From: Gillisella vitis
GTDB lineage: Bacteria > Pseudomonadota > Alphaproteobacteria > Rhizobiales > Rhizobiaceae
NCBI GenBank assembly: GCA_009744235.1
Contig: WPHV01000002.1
Location: 124,001 to 188,000 of the forward strand
Direction: 5' to 3'
Length of the DNA: 64,000 nucleotides
Below are positions 1-8,041 of the stretch, piece by piece. Positions within the stretch are counted from its first letter, which is position 1. Each line of letters begins with the position of its first letter. The notes beneath the pieces are model-generated. The model was not told where the DNA came from. It worked only from the letters and a program-made list of their open reading frames with translations, and made no database searches. The translations under genes and the position numbers were made by a program.

Positions 1-495
1 CTTCGTTCTTCCCGTGGGTGTCCCACGTCTGCCAATCGGCCTGGGAGGTCTTGCTGTCGAGGCGGAGGCGGTTGACGCAAAAGGTGCTCAACGAGCGGCC
101 ATCGTCTGGTCCCGCGGTGCAAATTCCATCACCAATACTGCGCGTGTTTCAGAAGTCGGTGACGCCTATGGCCTCGCATCGTCATTTGCCAGCCAGTTCT
201 CAGAGATACTGGTAAAAGGCCGTCAATCCTCCGGTTTGGACCTTTCCTTGCCCTCAGGCCAAAAATTGAAGTCGCAACTGGGTGGAAAGCCCAAAAATGC
301 GGCGTGTGAAGTGTTTGGGCGGGCACCGGGTCTTCGCGATGTTCTGGCCGGAGCCGTTGGCGCACCACCGTCCTGGACCGATCGCCCGGCCAAGTGATGT
401 TGACCCTGCGGTTGAGTGAGGCGGGCGGGCGTCTTGTTCGTAGCTTCCGACAGAAGCGGCAGATCACACCACATAGACGGCGCCACAAGCGCCGC
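1..495. other. Left edge, no supportable gene
   Basis: An open plus-strand frame of about 127 codons (14-397) and an overlapping minus-strand frame exist here. Neither has a convincing Shine-Dalgarno site, a domain I recognise, or a start that separates it from chance. Reading frames change within recognisable-looking stretches, so a decayed mobile-element or gene remnant is possible but not shown. The minus-strand AraC gene ends at 496. No terminator hairpin is obvious. Confidence 0.3.
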
Positions 496-1431
496 CTACT
501 GTCCCCGATAATCGCGAGGAGCCACTCCGAAATGGTGCCTGAAGGTTTTACTGAAGTGCGAAAGGTCGTTGAAGCCCCAACGGAACGCGATTTCACTGAT
601 TGAGATAGTGGCCTCAGCACGAAGGTCGTTGGCGCATCGCTCCAGGCGCCGCTTGAGCAGCAGGCGGCTGAAGGTCTCGCCGCTCTCCTCCAGAAGACGG
701 TGGACGTAGCGGACCGATATTTTGAAGTGCTGCGCCGCTTTGGCGGGGGTCAGTGTGGGGTCTGCGGCATGCGCGCCGATAAACTGAATAACCGACCGTG
801 AAAGTTGCGATCTGAGTGTCCCACGGGCGCGGTCTTCTTCGCTTGTGGACACGCCTGCCGTCATGGCGACGAGATCGACAATGTGATTTGCAATCGGCGT
901 CGAGGCAGATCCAATGTGTTCGGCATTCTGCGCAACGGATTTCAGATAGTCGATGGCGACGGACGCTATGGGATGCGCACTGGTAAAGCGGATTGCCGTC
1001 TGCTTGTCTGCCTGTTTCAGCAATGGTTTGAGCATGGCTCGCGGGATGCGGAAGGAATATTGGGTCCAGTCATCGCTACAGTAATCGTTGAGATAAGGCT
1101 CGGTTGAGTCCACAAGCGAAAAATCACCTGGTTCCAGCAGCGCTTCCCGGGAGCCTTGCATCATCCGGCACTGTCCCTTGACCTGAAGATTGAGAAAATA
1201 GACCTCGTGCGGCATACGGCTGATATCCAGGCGTCTGCGATGGATCTTCTGCCGGCTCGAGGAAATGGTTGTGACGTTGATGCAATCGAGAAGATTGGCC
1301 TTAACCTCTCCCTTGAAGCGCTGCTCACCCTCAAGAATGGGATTGAGGGCAATATAGGCTTCGCACAGAACCTCCCGCCAATAGGGAAAGCGGTCCCGCT
1401 CCGGCATTTCGTTCGCGTTCCAGACTGCCAT
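496..1431 (-). CDS. AraC-family transcriptional regulator
   Basis: A 311-residue regulator. The N-terminal half is a cupin-like AraC-binding sensor domain and the last ~100 residues are two AraC helix-turn-helix motifs, ending in the typical HFSKTFRHHFGVAPRDYR block. I start it at ATG 1431 because GGAGG lies 7 nt upstream (1439-1443). An upstream in-frame start at 1473 has no such site and would add 14 atypical residues. It is divergent from the FMN monooxygenase gene at 1650 across a 218-bp gap, so it most likely controls that gene and the flavin reductase. The inducer is unknown. Family call is certain; target is inferred from position. Confidence 0.9.
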   Translation of the reverse strand: MAVWNANEMPERDRFPYWREVLCEAYIALNPILEGEQRFKGEVKANLLDCINVTTISSSRQKIHRRRLDISRMPHEVYFLNLQVKGQCRMMQGSREALLEPGDFSLVDSTEPYLNDYCSDDWTQYSFRIPRAMLKPLLKQADKQTAIRFTSAHPIASVAIDYLKSVAQNAEHIGSASTPIANHIVDLVAMTAGVSTSEEDRARGTLRSQLSRSVIQFIGAHAADPTLTPAKAAQHFKISVRYVHRLLEESGETFSRLLLKRRLERCANDLRAEATISISEIAFRWGFNDLSHFSKTFRHHFGVAPRDYRGQ

Positions 1432-1649
1432 GCCATCGCCTCCAGGGGGCACTATTCGCAAGATTAGAAGCAATTATCATGCCAGTCATATCATGGGCCC
1501 CGCAAACGCCAGTGTGGCGAATTCGAAAGGCTGACGGCCTTCCTGCACGGTCAGCATAGTCGGTGTTCACTGTCAGCCAAGACGCAAGCGGACCTGTCTC
1601 ATAGTCTTTGTCCTGGGAGGAGCAACAAAGATCAACAGGAGCAGCAGAC

Positions 1650-3035
1650 ATGCGCAAACGGCTTATATTCAATTGCTTCACGATGAACGTTCCCTCGCAC
1701 ATCTACCACGGGACATGGCGACATCCGAAAAATCAGCTCGCCAGCTTCAACGAGTTCGAGACCTGGTCAAAGCTGGCGACAAAACTGGAAGAAGGGCGGT
1801 TCGACGCAATGTTTTTCGCGGACATTCTCGGCATTGATCCGGCCTATGATGGCAAGTGGGATGCTTATTTCCAGCAAGGTCTTCATATGCCTTGCAACGA
1901 CACCTTCACCTTGTGCGCGGCTCTTGCGGGGGTGACGAAAAACCTTGGTCTGGTTTTCACTAGCTCGATCCTGTCCGAGCATCCGTTCGCGTTCGCAAAG
2001 AAGGCCTCGACCCTCGACCATATTAGCGGCGGCCGCATCGGTTGGAACATCGTCACAAGCGTGACGGACAATGCCGCCCGCAATTTCGGCTATGACAAGA
2101 TCGTTCCGCATGACCAGCGCTATGACTGGGCGGACGAATATATGTCCGTTCTCTACAAGCTCTGGGAAGGCTCCTGGGAGGACGGCGCGATGATCGCGGA
2201 CCGTGAGAGCGGCGTGTTCAGCGATCATACCAAAGTGCATCGGATCAATCATGTCGGAGAGCGTTACAAGGTGCAGGGGCCGCATCTGGTCAGCCCCTCT
2301 CCGCAACGGACGCCGATGCTCTACCAAGCAGGGGCCTCCAAGCGTGGCAGCCAGTTCGCGGCGCAGCATGCGGAAGGAACTTTCGTTCTCTATCCGAATG
2401 TCGACGGTGCCCGGATCGGGATTGCCGGCACCAAGGCGGTGGCGGCGCAGATGGGGCGCGGTGCCGAAGACCTGAAGTTCATTCAGGGCCTGTCTTTCGT
2501 CGTCGGCAGCACGATGGAAGAAGCGGAGCGAAAGGCTGCGGAGATCGACGAATGGGTCAGCTATGAAGGCCTTGCCGCGCATGTCAGCCGCGACATGGGT
2601 GTCGATCTCTCCAATCTCGACCCTGACAAGCCGGTCGATGAGTCCGGTCTCGATGGCCTGCAGGGTTACGCACGCATGATCGAGATGGGCAAGCCAAATG
2701 GCGAAAAGGCCACCGTCAAGGAGGTCGCAAACGCGCTTTCCTACAATTGCCGCATTGTCGGCACGCCGGAAAGTATCGCCGACGAATTGGCGCTTTGGCA
2801 GGATGCAGGTGTTGATGGCATTAACATGATCTGCCAATTGCATCCTGACACCTATATCGATTTCATCGATCACGTCACGCCGGTCTTGCAGGATCGTGGC
2901 CTTGCCCAGCGTGACTATGCCGAAGGCCCTTTGCGACAAAAACTGTTCGGTCACGGCCCGCGTCTACCAGATAACCATCCCGGGGCGGCACATCGCGGTG
3001 CGTTTTCCCAATCCGCTCAGGCTGCTGCTGAATAA
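1650..3035 (+). CDS. NtaA/DmoA-family FMN-dependent monooxygenase
   Basis: A 461-residue TIM-barrel, luciferase-like monooxygenase of the two-component class that uses FMNH2 supplied by a separate reductase. It opens with the RKRLIFNCFTMN strand and carries the family block GGRIGWNIVTS, as in nitrilotriacetate, dimethyl sulfide and DszA-type enzymes. Start ATG 1650 has AGGAG 8 nt upstream; a longer frame from 1608 lacks an equivalent site. The next gene, 58 bp downstream, is a flavin reductase, the expected partner. The substrate cannot be read from sequence: relatives attack amino-polycarboxylates, sulfides, sulfones and long-chain alkanes. A second, unrelated flavin monooxygenase at 5406 suggests successive oxygenations of one compound. 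Confidence 0.9.
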   Translation: MRKRLIFNCFTMNVPSHIYHGTWRHPKNQLASFNEFETWSKLATKLEEGRFDAMFFADILGIDPAYDGKWDAYFQQGLHMPCNDTFTLCAALAGVTKNLGLVFTSSILSEHPFAFAKKASTLDHISGGRIGWNIVTSVTDNAARNFGYDKIVPHDQRYDWADEYMSVLYKLWEGSWEDGAMIADRESGVFSDHTKVHRINHVGERYKVQGPHLVSPSPQRTPMLYQAGASKRGSQFAAQHAEGTFVLYPNVDGARIGIAGTKAVAAQMGRGAEDLKFIQGLSFVVGSTMEEAERKAAEIDEWVSYEGLAAHVSRDMGVDLSNLDPDKPVDESGLDGLQGYARMIEMGKPNGEKATVKEVANALSYNCRIVGTPESIADELALWQDAGVDGINMICQLHPDTYIDFIDHVTPVLQDRGLAQRDYAEGPLRQKLFGHGPRLPDNHPGAAHRGAFSQSAQAAAE

Positions 3036-3093
3036 TTTCGCAGGGGAGCCTGCCGATGCTGGGCTCCCCGCCTATCAACTCTGGAGGGATGGA

Positions 3094-3603
3094 ATGTCTG
3101 AAATAATCCATATGGGGGCTGCGGATGACGTGCAGTTCAAGGACGCAATGGCTATGATGGCCGCAGCCGTGAAAGTGGTGACAACCGATGGTCCCGCCGG
3201 GCGGGCGGGTCTGACCGTAACCGCTGCCTGCTCGGTGTGCCAGGAGCCGCCACGACTGCTGGTCTGCGTGAACGTGACCGCTTCGGCGCATCCGTTCTTG
3301 CAGCAGAATCGCAGGCTAACGCTGAACATCCTTGCCGCCGACCAGCAGGATGTCGCAATGGCTTTTGGCGGCAAGGTTGCGCAGGAAAAGCGGTTTGATC
3401 TTGGTGAGTGGACTGAGGACGACCTTGGGCAGCCATCGCTTCAAGGTGCATGCGCGCGCTTCACCTGTTCTGTGCATGAAACGATGCAGTCAGGCACGCA
3501 CACGATCTTCATCTGTAATGTCCATGTCGCATCCGGTGACAAGGACAAGCTGCCACTGATCTATTTCGACCGCAACATGATGCCGCTTGCAAAAGTGGCG
3601 TAG
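3094..3603 (+). CDS. Flavin reductase (DIM6/NTAB family)
   Basis: A 169-residue FMN-binding split-barrel reductase that passes electrons from NAD(P)H to free FMN for the neighbouring monooxygenase. The family pattern is seen in the MAAAVKVVTTDGPAG opening, the VTAACSVCQEPP loop and the conserved segment around FGGKVAQEKRF. Start ATG 3094 is set by GGAGG at 3083-3087, 6 nt away; the frame is open further upstream but would overlap the previous gene. It is co-oriented with that gene and probably co-transcribed. Alternatively it also serves the DszC-like enzyme at 5406, since both need reduced flavin. Confidence 0.9.
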   Translation: MSEIIHMGAADDVQFKDAMAMMAAAVKVVTTDGPAGRAGLTVTAACSVCQEPPRLLVCVNVTASAHPFLQQNRRLTLNILAADQQDVAMAFGGKVAQEKRFDLGEWTEDDLGQPSLQGACARFTCSVHETMQSGTHTIFICNVHVASGDKDKLPLIYFDRNMMPLAKVA

Positions 3604-3659
3604 TATCAAAGTCTTGAAAAGAGCTCAATTTTATCAGAGGTTTGAGATCTTTTCAAAGG

Positions 3660-3694
3660 AATACCAGGAGTCATTTTCAATGGCTCCTGGTATT
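3660..3694. terminator. Long hairpin after flavin reductase gene
   Basis: Two 16-nt arms (3660-3675 and 3679-3694) around a 3-nt TTC loop pair completely if one G-U wobble is allowed. No long T-run follows on either strand, so it may be a weak bidirectional terminator or an mRNA 3' stabiliser. It lies between two convergent transcription units. Confidence 0.5.
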
Positions 3695-3829
3695 ATGTAA
3701 TAAGCCGTGCTGCTGGGGTGGCCCGATCTAGGGACTGGTGCGGGACAAAGACAGCCGTTCTTCAGGCAAATCCAGGCACCCATCCGGTATCAACAACGTC
3801 CTCTCGGGACCTACCAGACATGGCTAGGG

Positions 3830-5320
3830 TCATGAGGTCGTCGCTGTTGCCCGATCGGGAGCTGGGTCTACCGAGGGCTGATGGAGCACCCATGGTTTCG
3901 GATATCTCGGAAGCATGGCGGCGAGAATGACCGCGACCAGGGCGATTGCAGTCAGCATCAGCAGTGGACCGACGTAGCTGCCCGTACTTGTCTTGACCAC
4001 ACTGACGAGGAATGGAGCCAATGCCAGGGCCGGGGAGGTGATTGCGAGGCTGAGACCTTGCAGGGCGGCGAAGGATTTCAGTCCGAAATACCTGGCGATC
4101 AGTGTCGGACCGAGAGTGGATTCTGCGCCGGTTGCGAAGCCAAGAAGCGCCATGGACAGGTAGAGAAGCGCAGGATTGCCGCTATTGACGAGGGCAAGTG
4201 CCAGACCGATCGGCACCGTCGCCAGGAGAACCGCGACCACCCATGGATGGTTTGCCCGATCCAGGACGGCTCCGGCGGCGAGCAGCCCGATAACCGACGT
4301 GCTGAAGCATAAGGACAGCGCGAGAGACACGGTCGCCGGATCGATACCTGTCTGGCCGTAGAAGTCCACTGCGTTCTGGCGCATGGCAATCGGCCCTGCG
4401 GCGGCGAATGCGATGAACAGCGTGATCGAGATCCAGGCGCGTGTCGGAATTGCCTCCTTGAACGGGACGCCGGGCAGATTGACATCCACGGTCTTCGGCA
4501 CTTCCGCAGCCGTGCTCACCTTCGGTTCGGAGATAAGCCAAAAGGCCGCTGGGATACCGATGACGGCGATCGCGACTGCGATCACATAATAGGCGCCGTT
4601 CCAGCCGAGCCCGGCATATATGCCGGGGTCGATGGCTGCAACCATCGCTGCGGATTTGGATGGGTCTTCAGTGCCCATGCCCGGCATCATTGGTAGTGAC
4701 ACCGGCGCATTGCCGTTTACAAGCCATTGGAACAGGGGAGAAAAAATTGCGCTGAACAGGCTGGATGCGACCCCGATAAGACCGAAACCGACGCCCCTGT
4801 GCTTGGGGAACCACTCGGAAATCACCTTGAACGCTATACCCAAACTGGACCCGAATCCAAAAATCGACGCGAGAACGAGAAGTATTCCCATCAGCCAGAG
4901 CTTGCCCGCAGCAAGTGGTATGATCGCCGTGACAAGAGCGTAGAGGATGATCCCGGGAAGAGCGACGCGTCGGGCACCCAACCGATCAACCCATTGTCCG
5001 GCGAAAGGCAGGACGAGCGGACCGATAATCAGCGGCAAAGCGACAAACATCAGCATAGCTTCCGGCAGCGGTGTCCCGGTTTTCATCGCGAATGCGGGCA
5101 CCACGAACGGAGTGAGTGCCGAGAGGCCAGCCGGCCCCATGGCCACAAGAAGAAGACTGCCGATAAGTGCGGCTTTTGCTTTGCTGGGGGCCTTTACGAA
5201 GTCGGCGATATACTGTTTCCAGCTGACTTTCGGCGGAGCGCCATCGCGCGCCGGGATTGTTCCACTTGAATAGGGCGTAGCGGGAAGCCCCTTCGCCATA
5301 GATAGATCCGTTTGAGACAT
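3830..5320 (-). CDS. MFS transporter
   Basis: A 496-residue major facilitator protein with about 12 hydrophobic segments, starting after a ~45-residue cytoplasmic N-terminus. The loop 2-3 motif appears as GQWVDRLGARRVALPG. ATG 5320 is preceded by AAGGAG with 5 nt spacing. It ends the minus-strand run SnoaL-like protein, acyl-CoA-dehydrogenase-like monooxygenase, transporter (85-bp gap from the latter), so it probably imports that pathway's substrate or exports its product. A large periplasmic or cytoplasmic insert around residues 205-235, rich in Met, Pro and Gly, is somewhat unusual. Substrate unknown; oxalate/formate-antiporter-type and organic-acid MFS families are the nearest by look. Confidence 0.85.
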   Translation of the reverse strand: MSQTDLSMAKGLPATPYSSGTIPARDGAPPKVSWKQYIADFVKAPSKAKAALIGSLLLVAMGPAGLSALTPFVVPAFAMKTGTPLPEAMLMFVALPLIIGPLVLPFAGQWVDRLGARRVALPGIILYALVTAIIPLAAGKLWLMGILLVLASIFGFGSSLGIAFKVISEWFPKHRGVGFGLIGVASSLFSAIFSPLFQWLVNGNAPVSLPMMPGMGTEDPSKSAAMVAAIDPGIYAGLGWNGAYYVIAVAIAVIGIPAAFWLISEPKVSTAAEVPKTVDVNLPGVPFKEAIPTRAWISITLFIAFAAAGPIAMRQNAVDFYGQTGIDPATVSLALSLCFSTSVIGLLAAGAVLDRANHPWVVAVLLATVPIGLALALVNSGNPALLYLSMALLGFATGAESTLGPTLIARYFGLKSFAALQGLSLAITSPALALAPFLVSVVKTSTGSYVGPLLMLTAIALVAVILAAMLPRYPKPWVLHQPSVDPAPDRATATTS

Positions 5321-5405
5321 CGGAACTCCTTGAACTCAGTGAAGGCGGACGCCGACGGTGATGACCGCGCTATCCGAAGTTGATGATGGCGATCGGTAAG
5401 GAGGC

Positions 5406-6851
5406 TTAACCTCGCGCGGGTGTTGTTCCTGGTGGGGGCGTCATGCCTGGTGGTGGGGCCATGCCTGCTGGAGGTGTCATGCCCGGTGGAGGCATATGCG
5501 ATGGACCCTTACCAGTAGGAGGTGAGCCTGGAGGAGGTGAACTCAGGGCGGCAATCATCGGGAAAGGTTCGAGACCGAACATGTCGCGTCCGTTGATTTC
5601 GGCCATTGGATCGATCCGGAACGCACCATGCGTCGCCAGCACATGGATATCGCGCAAGGCGCGTTGCAACGGATTGCTGAGGACGACAGCGGACGAGCCA
5701 AGGGCGAGTAGGAGCCCGTCGACCACGCGCAGGCATTCATGGATCTGGTGGACGAGGTCCATGGTGATCTCGGGTTCGTTCCAGGGGAAAAAGTCTTCCC
5801 CTGCAATCGCACGCCGGTCGATTTCGTCGGCGTGGCGCCAGAGCACGGCATTCGCTCCGTTGACAACGGCGCGCGCCTTACCGGCAACCATTTGGATGGA
5901 GGCCATTTCCGACATCGTCTTATAGGGAAGGTTGAAGGGTGGTCGCTTCTTTGCCTGTTCGAGGAAAGAGTCGAGGGCACCTTGCGCTATACCGATCGCC
6001 AGGGCCGCGAAGGTGCATGTCATGGCGACCATGCCGCCAATCGGGCTGTGTTTGAAGGCTAGCCCGGAATATTTGCCCTTCAATGAGTCCATCACCCGCG
6101 GCAGGTCATTGGTGTGAACGACGCGGTAGTCGGGAACAAAAATTTCCTCGTCGGCCCGGACGCTGTTTGAATTTGTCGCTTGCAGGCCCATGACATGCCA
6201 GTCATCGACGATTTCATATTGGTCGCGTGACAGGATACCCATGGCGCGCAACCGCGCGCCGCTTTCCGGGGCGTCATATTCGAACCCGACGGCTCCCCAG
6301 GCAGCATGTTTGCAACCGCTGCCGAAGGACCATTTCCCCTTCACCATGTAGCCTCCGTCGACCTTACGGCCATCGCCAACCTTTGGCGCGAAGACGGTGG
6401 CACCAAACATGATTGGCCCAACCCAGTCTTGGATGCCGGCGAAGACTTCGTCGCGGGCCTTTGGATCGAAGCCCAGAGCGTTTCTGGCTGCGCTCGAGAC
6501 GATCACAAGCCAACCGGCGGACGCATCGCCCTGGCCGAGCGCTTTGACGATTTCCGCAGCATCGCGTGCGCCCAGTGCATAGCCTCCAAGCTCGGTCGGA
6601 ATGGTGATCTTGAAGGCACCAGAACGATCGACGGCCGCGAGCGTCTCTGGCGCAAGCGCGCCGAGCTGTTCGCTCTCAGCCGCATGTTTGCGCAACAGCG
6701 GCAGCATCTCGAGGATGTCGTCGCGTATCCGGCGCCCAACCTCGCTGAGATACGGCGAGTCTGGAAATTTCGGTTGGTGAGGAAGGCCTCCTGCCAGCGG
6801 TGGAAACTCCGGAGGAAGACCCCCTACAGGTGGTTTGTTTTGCAAGGTCAT
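5406..6851 (-). CDS. Acyl-CoA dehydrogenase-fold flavin monooxygenase (DszC/HsaA-like)
   Basis: A 481-residue group D flavin monooxygenase: same fold as acyl-CoA dehydrogenases but using reduced flavin and oxygen. Visible are the DASAGWLVIVSSAA helix, a KWSFGSGCKHAAW substrate loop, WHVMGLQATNSNSV and the C-terminal HIHECLRVVDGLLLALGSSAV helix, as in HsaA, DszC and SfnB-type enzymes. ATG 6851 has GGAG 6 nt upstream; the frame continues to a TTG at 6965 with no ribosome site. The last ~45 residues form a Pro/Gly/Met-rich tail encoded by four 18-nt tandem units, which the family does not normally have. It sits in a minus-strand run with the SnoaL-like gene and MFS transporter. Substrate unknown; sulfur compounds or aromatics are likely from the family. 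Confidence 0.85.
   Translation of the reverse strand: MTLQNKPPVGGLPPEFPPLAGGLPHQPKFPDSPYLSEVGRRIRDDILEMLPLLRKHAAESEQLGALAPETLAAVDRSGAFKITIPTELGGYALGARDAAEIVKALGQGDASAGWLVIVSSAARNALGFDPKARDEVFAGIQDWVGPIMFGATVFAPKVGDGRKVDGGYMVKGKWSFGSGCKHAAWGAVGFEYDAPESGARLRAMGILSRDQYEIVDDWHVMGLQATNSNSVRADEEIFVPDYRVVHTNDLPRVMDSLKGKYSGLAFKHSPIGGMVAMTCTFAALAIGIAQGALDSFLEQAKKRPPFNLPYKTMSEMASIQMVAGKARAVVNGANAVLWRHADEIDRRAIAGEDFFPWNEPEITMDLVHQIHECLRVVDGLLLALGSSAVVLSNPLQRALRDIHVLATHGAFRIDPMAEINGRDMFGLEPFPMIAALSSPPPGSPPTGKGPSHMPPPGMTPPAGMAPPPGMTPPPGTTPARG
5422..5493. repeat. Four 18-nt tandem units in a coding sequence
   Basis: Units at 5422-5439, 5440-5457, 5458-5475 and 5476-5493 differ at a few bases and encode, on the minus strand, the hexapeptides PPPGMT, PPAGMA, PPPGMT, PPPGTT at the C-terminus of the monooxygenase. 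The pattern is what slipped-strand expansion leaves. Confidence 0.8.
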
Positions 6852-7039
6852 CGGTTGCTCCACGTTACGAGAGTCTGTCAAGGTCATATTGAACCGAACA
6901 AACTCTCGGTTCTCTTGGTTTCGTTTGTCTTTTCGGGAAAATCGGGTTCCACTTTTCCCTGACAAACTCTAATCGGCGATGTCGGCGAAGCCGGCCACAA
7001 TGCGTCCTTGGAGCCGGGCTGCGATCGAGTTCGGTCTTC

Positions 7040-7561
7040 TCAATTCCCCATCGGATTCTGACCGGGGACGACCTTGCGGAAGGTGCTCCAATGTTCCGCG
7101 ATCTTGCCGTTGTGGACCCGGAAGACAGTTAGGATGTTCCACTCGTAAACCGCACCCGGCACGACCGGATCCGGCGCGAGTTCACGCATCATGAGGCAGC
7201 CGACCTCTCCGTCGAGAATGACGCTCACCACGGGCGGCGGCGTCGAGCCGGCGATAGGCACCAGTCGGAACTGCTCGATGAGTTTTTCACGGCCATTGCC
7301 GAATGCGTTTGGGTCGTGCTGAATGTAGTCCTCGGCGATGTACTTCGTCATCACCTCAACGACCCGCTCTTTCACGACATTGTCGCGGACGATCCTGGAA
7401 AGATCGGCTTCGAACTCGATCAGTAACCGCTTGATCGCTGTGCGCTCTGGCGATGGATCTGCCGCGACCGCGGCTTTGAACTCTTCGTTATCAAGCCAGT
7501 TCGTGTAGATAGCGGGGTCGCTGATCTCAGCGATGCCGTTGACAATTGTGAATCCGCTCAC
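7040..7561 (-). CDS. SnoaL-like (NTF2-fold) protein
   Basis: A 173-residue protein of the SnoaL/polyketide-cyclase-like group, close in look to predicted SnoaL-like aldol-condensation enzymes: the segment KYIAEDYIQHDPNAFGNGRE and the C-terminal NGKIAEHWSTFRKV are typical. GTG 7561 is the likely start, with AAGGA 9 nt upstream; longer frames reach into the leader region where a separate small frame and operator-like sites lie. It is the first gene of the minus-strand set with the DszC-like monooxygenase (188-bp gap) and MFS transporter. Its role is probably a non-redox step or product binding in the same pathway; the real reaction is unknown. Confidence 0.75.
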   Translation of the reverse strand: MSGFTIVNGIAEISDPAIYTNWLDNEEFKAAVAADPSPERTAIKRLLIEFEADLSRIVRDNVVKERVVEVMTKYIAEDYIQHDPNAFGNGREKLIEQFRLVPIAGSTPPPVVSVILDGEVGCLMMRELAPDPVVPGAVYEWNILTVFRVHNGKIAEHWSTFRKVVPGQNPMGN

Positions 7562-7644
7562 TGTCTTGGGTCCTTTATTTCTGGTATTGTAAGGCGCTAA
7601 AGCGCAATGACGACATCTAAGTCGGCGCGCAAATCCGCTCACCG

Positions 7645-7657
7645 TGACACGGTGTCG
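7645..7657. promoter_or_regulatory. Putative TetR operator copy 1
   Basis: TGACAC-G-GTGTCG, 88 nt upstream of the SnoaL-like gene start. It matches the perfect palindrome TGACAC-A-GTGTCA at 8719-8731 at every base of the arms except the last. Both flank the tetR gene at 8042-8665, so they are plausible sites for its product. The size, odd centre and symmetry fit TetR operators. Confidence 0.5.
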
Positions 7658-7679
7658 GCATATAGAGTAATGATTTGTC

Positions 7680-7799
7680 CTAGGCTTTTCGCGGACGTCG
7701 CGCTTCAATCCGGTCAACGGGCATTTCAGCTGAAGGGCATCGCCGGACAACGCACGGCTTACCAAGCATAGGGCGCATATTGCGCGACTGTATGGACAT
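7680..7799 (-). CDS. Small leader ORF, 39 residues
   Basis: Minus-strand ATG 7799 is preceded by AAAGGAGGAG with 6 nt spacing, one of the strongest ribosome sites in the window. The frame runs 39 codons to TAG at 7682-7680 and encodes a basic peptide rich in Arg, Pro and Met, with two Cys in the segment GKPCVVRRCPS. It lies 118 nt upstream of the SnoaL-like gene and could be a leader peptide, a real small protein, or the start of an ORF truncated by mutation. I recognise no family. Confidence 0.35.
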   Translation of the reverse strand: MSIQSRNMRPMLGKPCVVRRCPSAEMPVDRIEARRPRKA

Positions 7800-8041
7800 T
7801 TGAACTCCTCCTTTGATTGATCGCACCCAAAGGCGCTTTTTAGATCAATCCCTCCGAAACTGATCTAAACGGTACAGTACAGAAATGTCAAGCGCTTTTT
7901 GCCAGCGTTGCTCCTTGCGAAAACACCGGCGAGCCGAGCGTTTACTGGTGAGGCTATGGGTGTTCCGACATAGACATTGTCCCCCCTCTGGTGTCCATCA
8001 GCTTACTGTCAAATCACAGAATGGCTGACCGACTCCAGTTG
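7800..8041. other. Intergenic region between tetR and leader ORF
   Basis: This stretch, up to the tetR stop codon, holds the inverted repeat at 7839-7869 and presumably the promoter of the minus-strand SnoaL-like operon. I see no gene and no clear terminator for tetR. Confidence 0.4.
7839..7869. promoter_or_regulatory. Inverted repeat upstream of SnoaL-like operon
   Basis: Perfect 9-bp arms TTTAGATCA (7839-7847) and TGATCTAAA (7861-7869) are separated by 13 nt, centred about 55 nt upstream of the small leader ORF. It is AT-rich against its surroundings and fits a dimeric regulator site in the promoter of the minus-strand operon. It differs from the TGACAC-type sites, so a second regulator may bind here. 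Confidence 0.45.

Noticed and set aside
14-397. 127-codon plus-strand gene at the left edge
   Set aside because: No recognised domain or ribosome site, and an overlapping opposite frame is equally open.
1767-2954. 395-codon minus-strand frame
   Set aside because: Antisense to the FMN monooxygenase; no family features.
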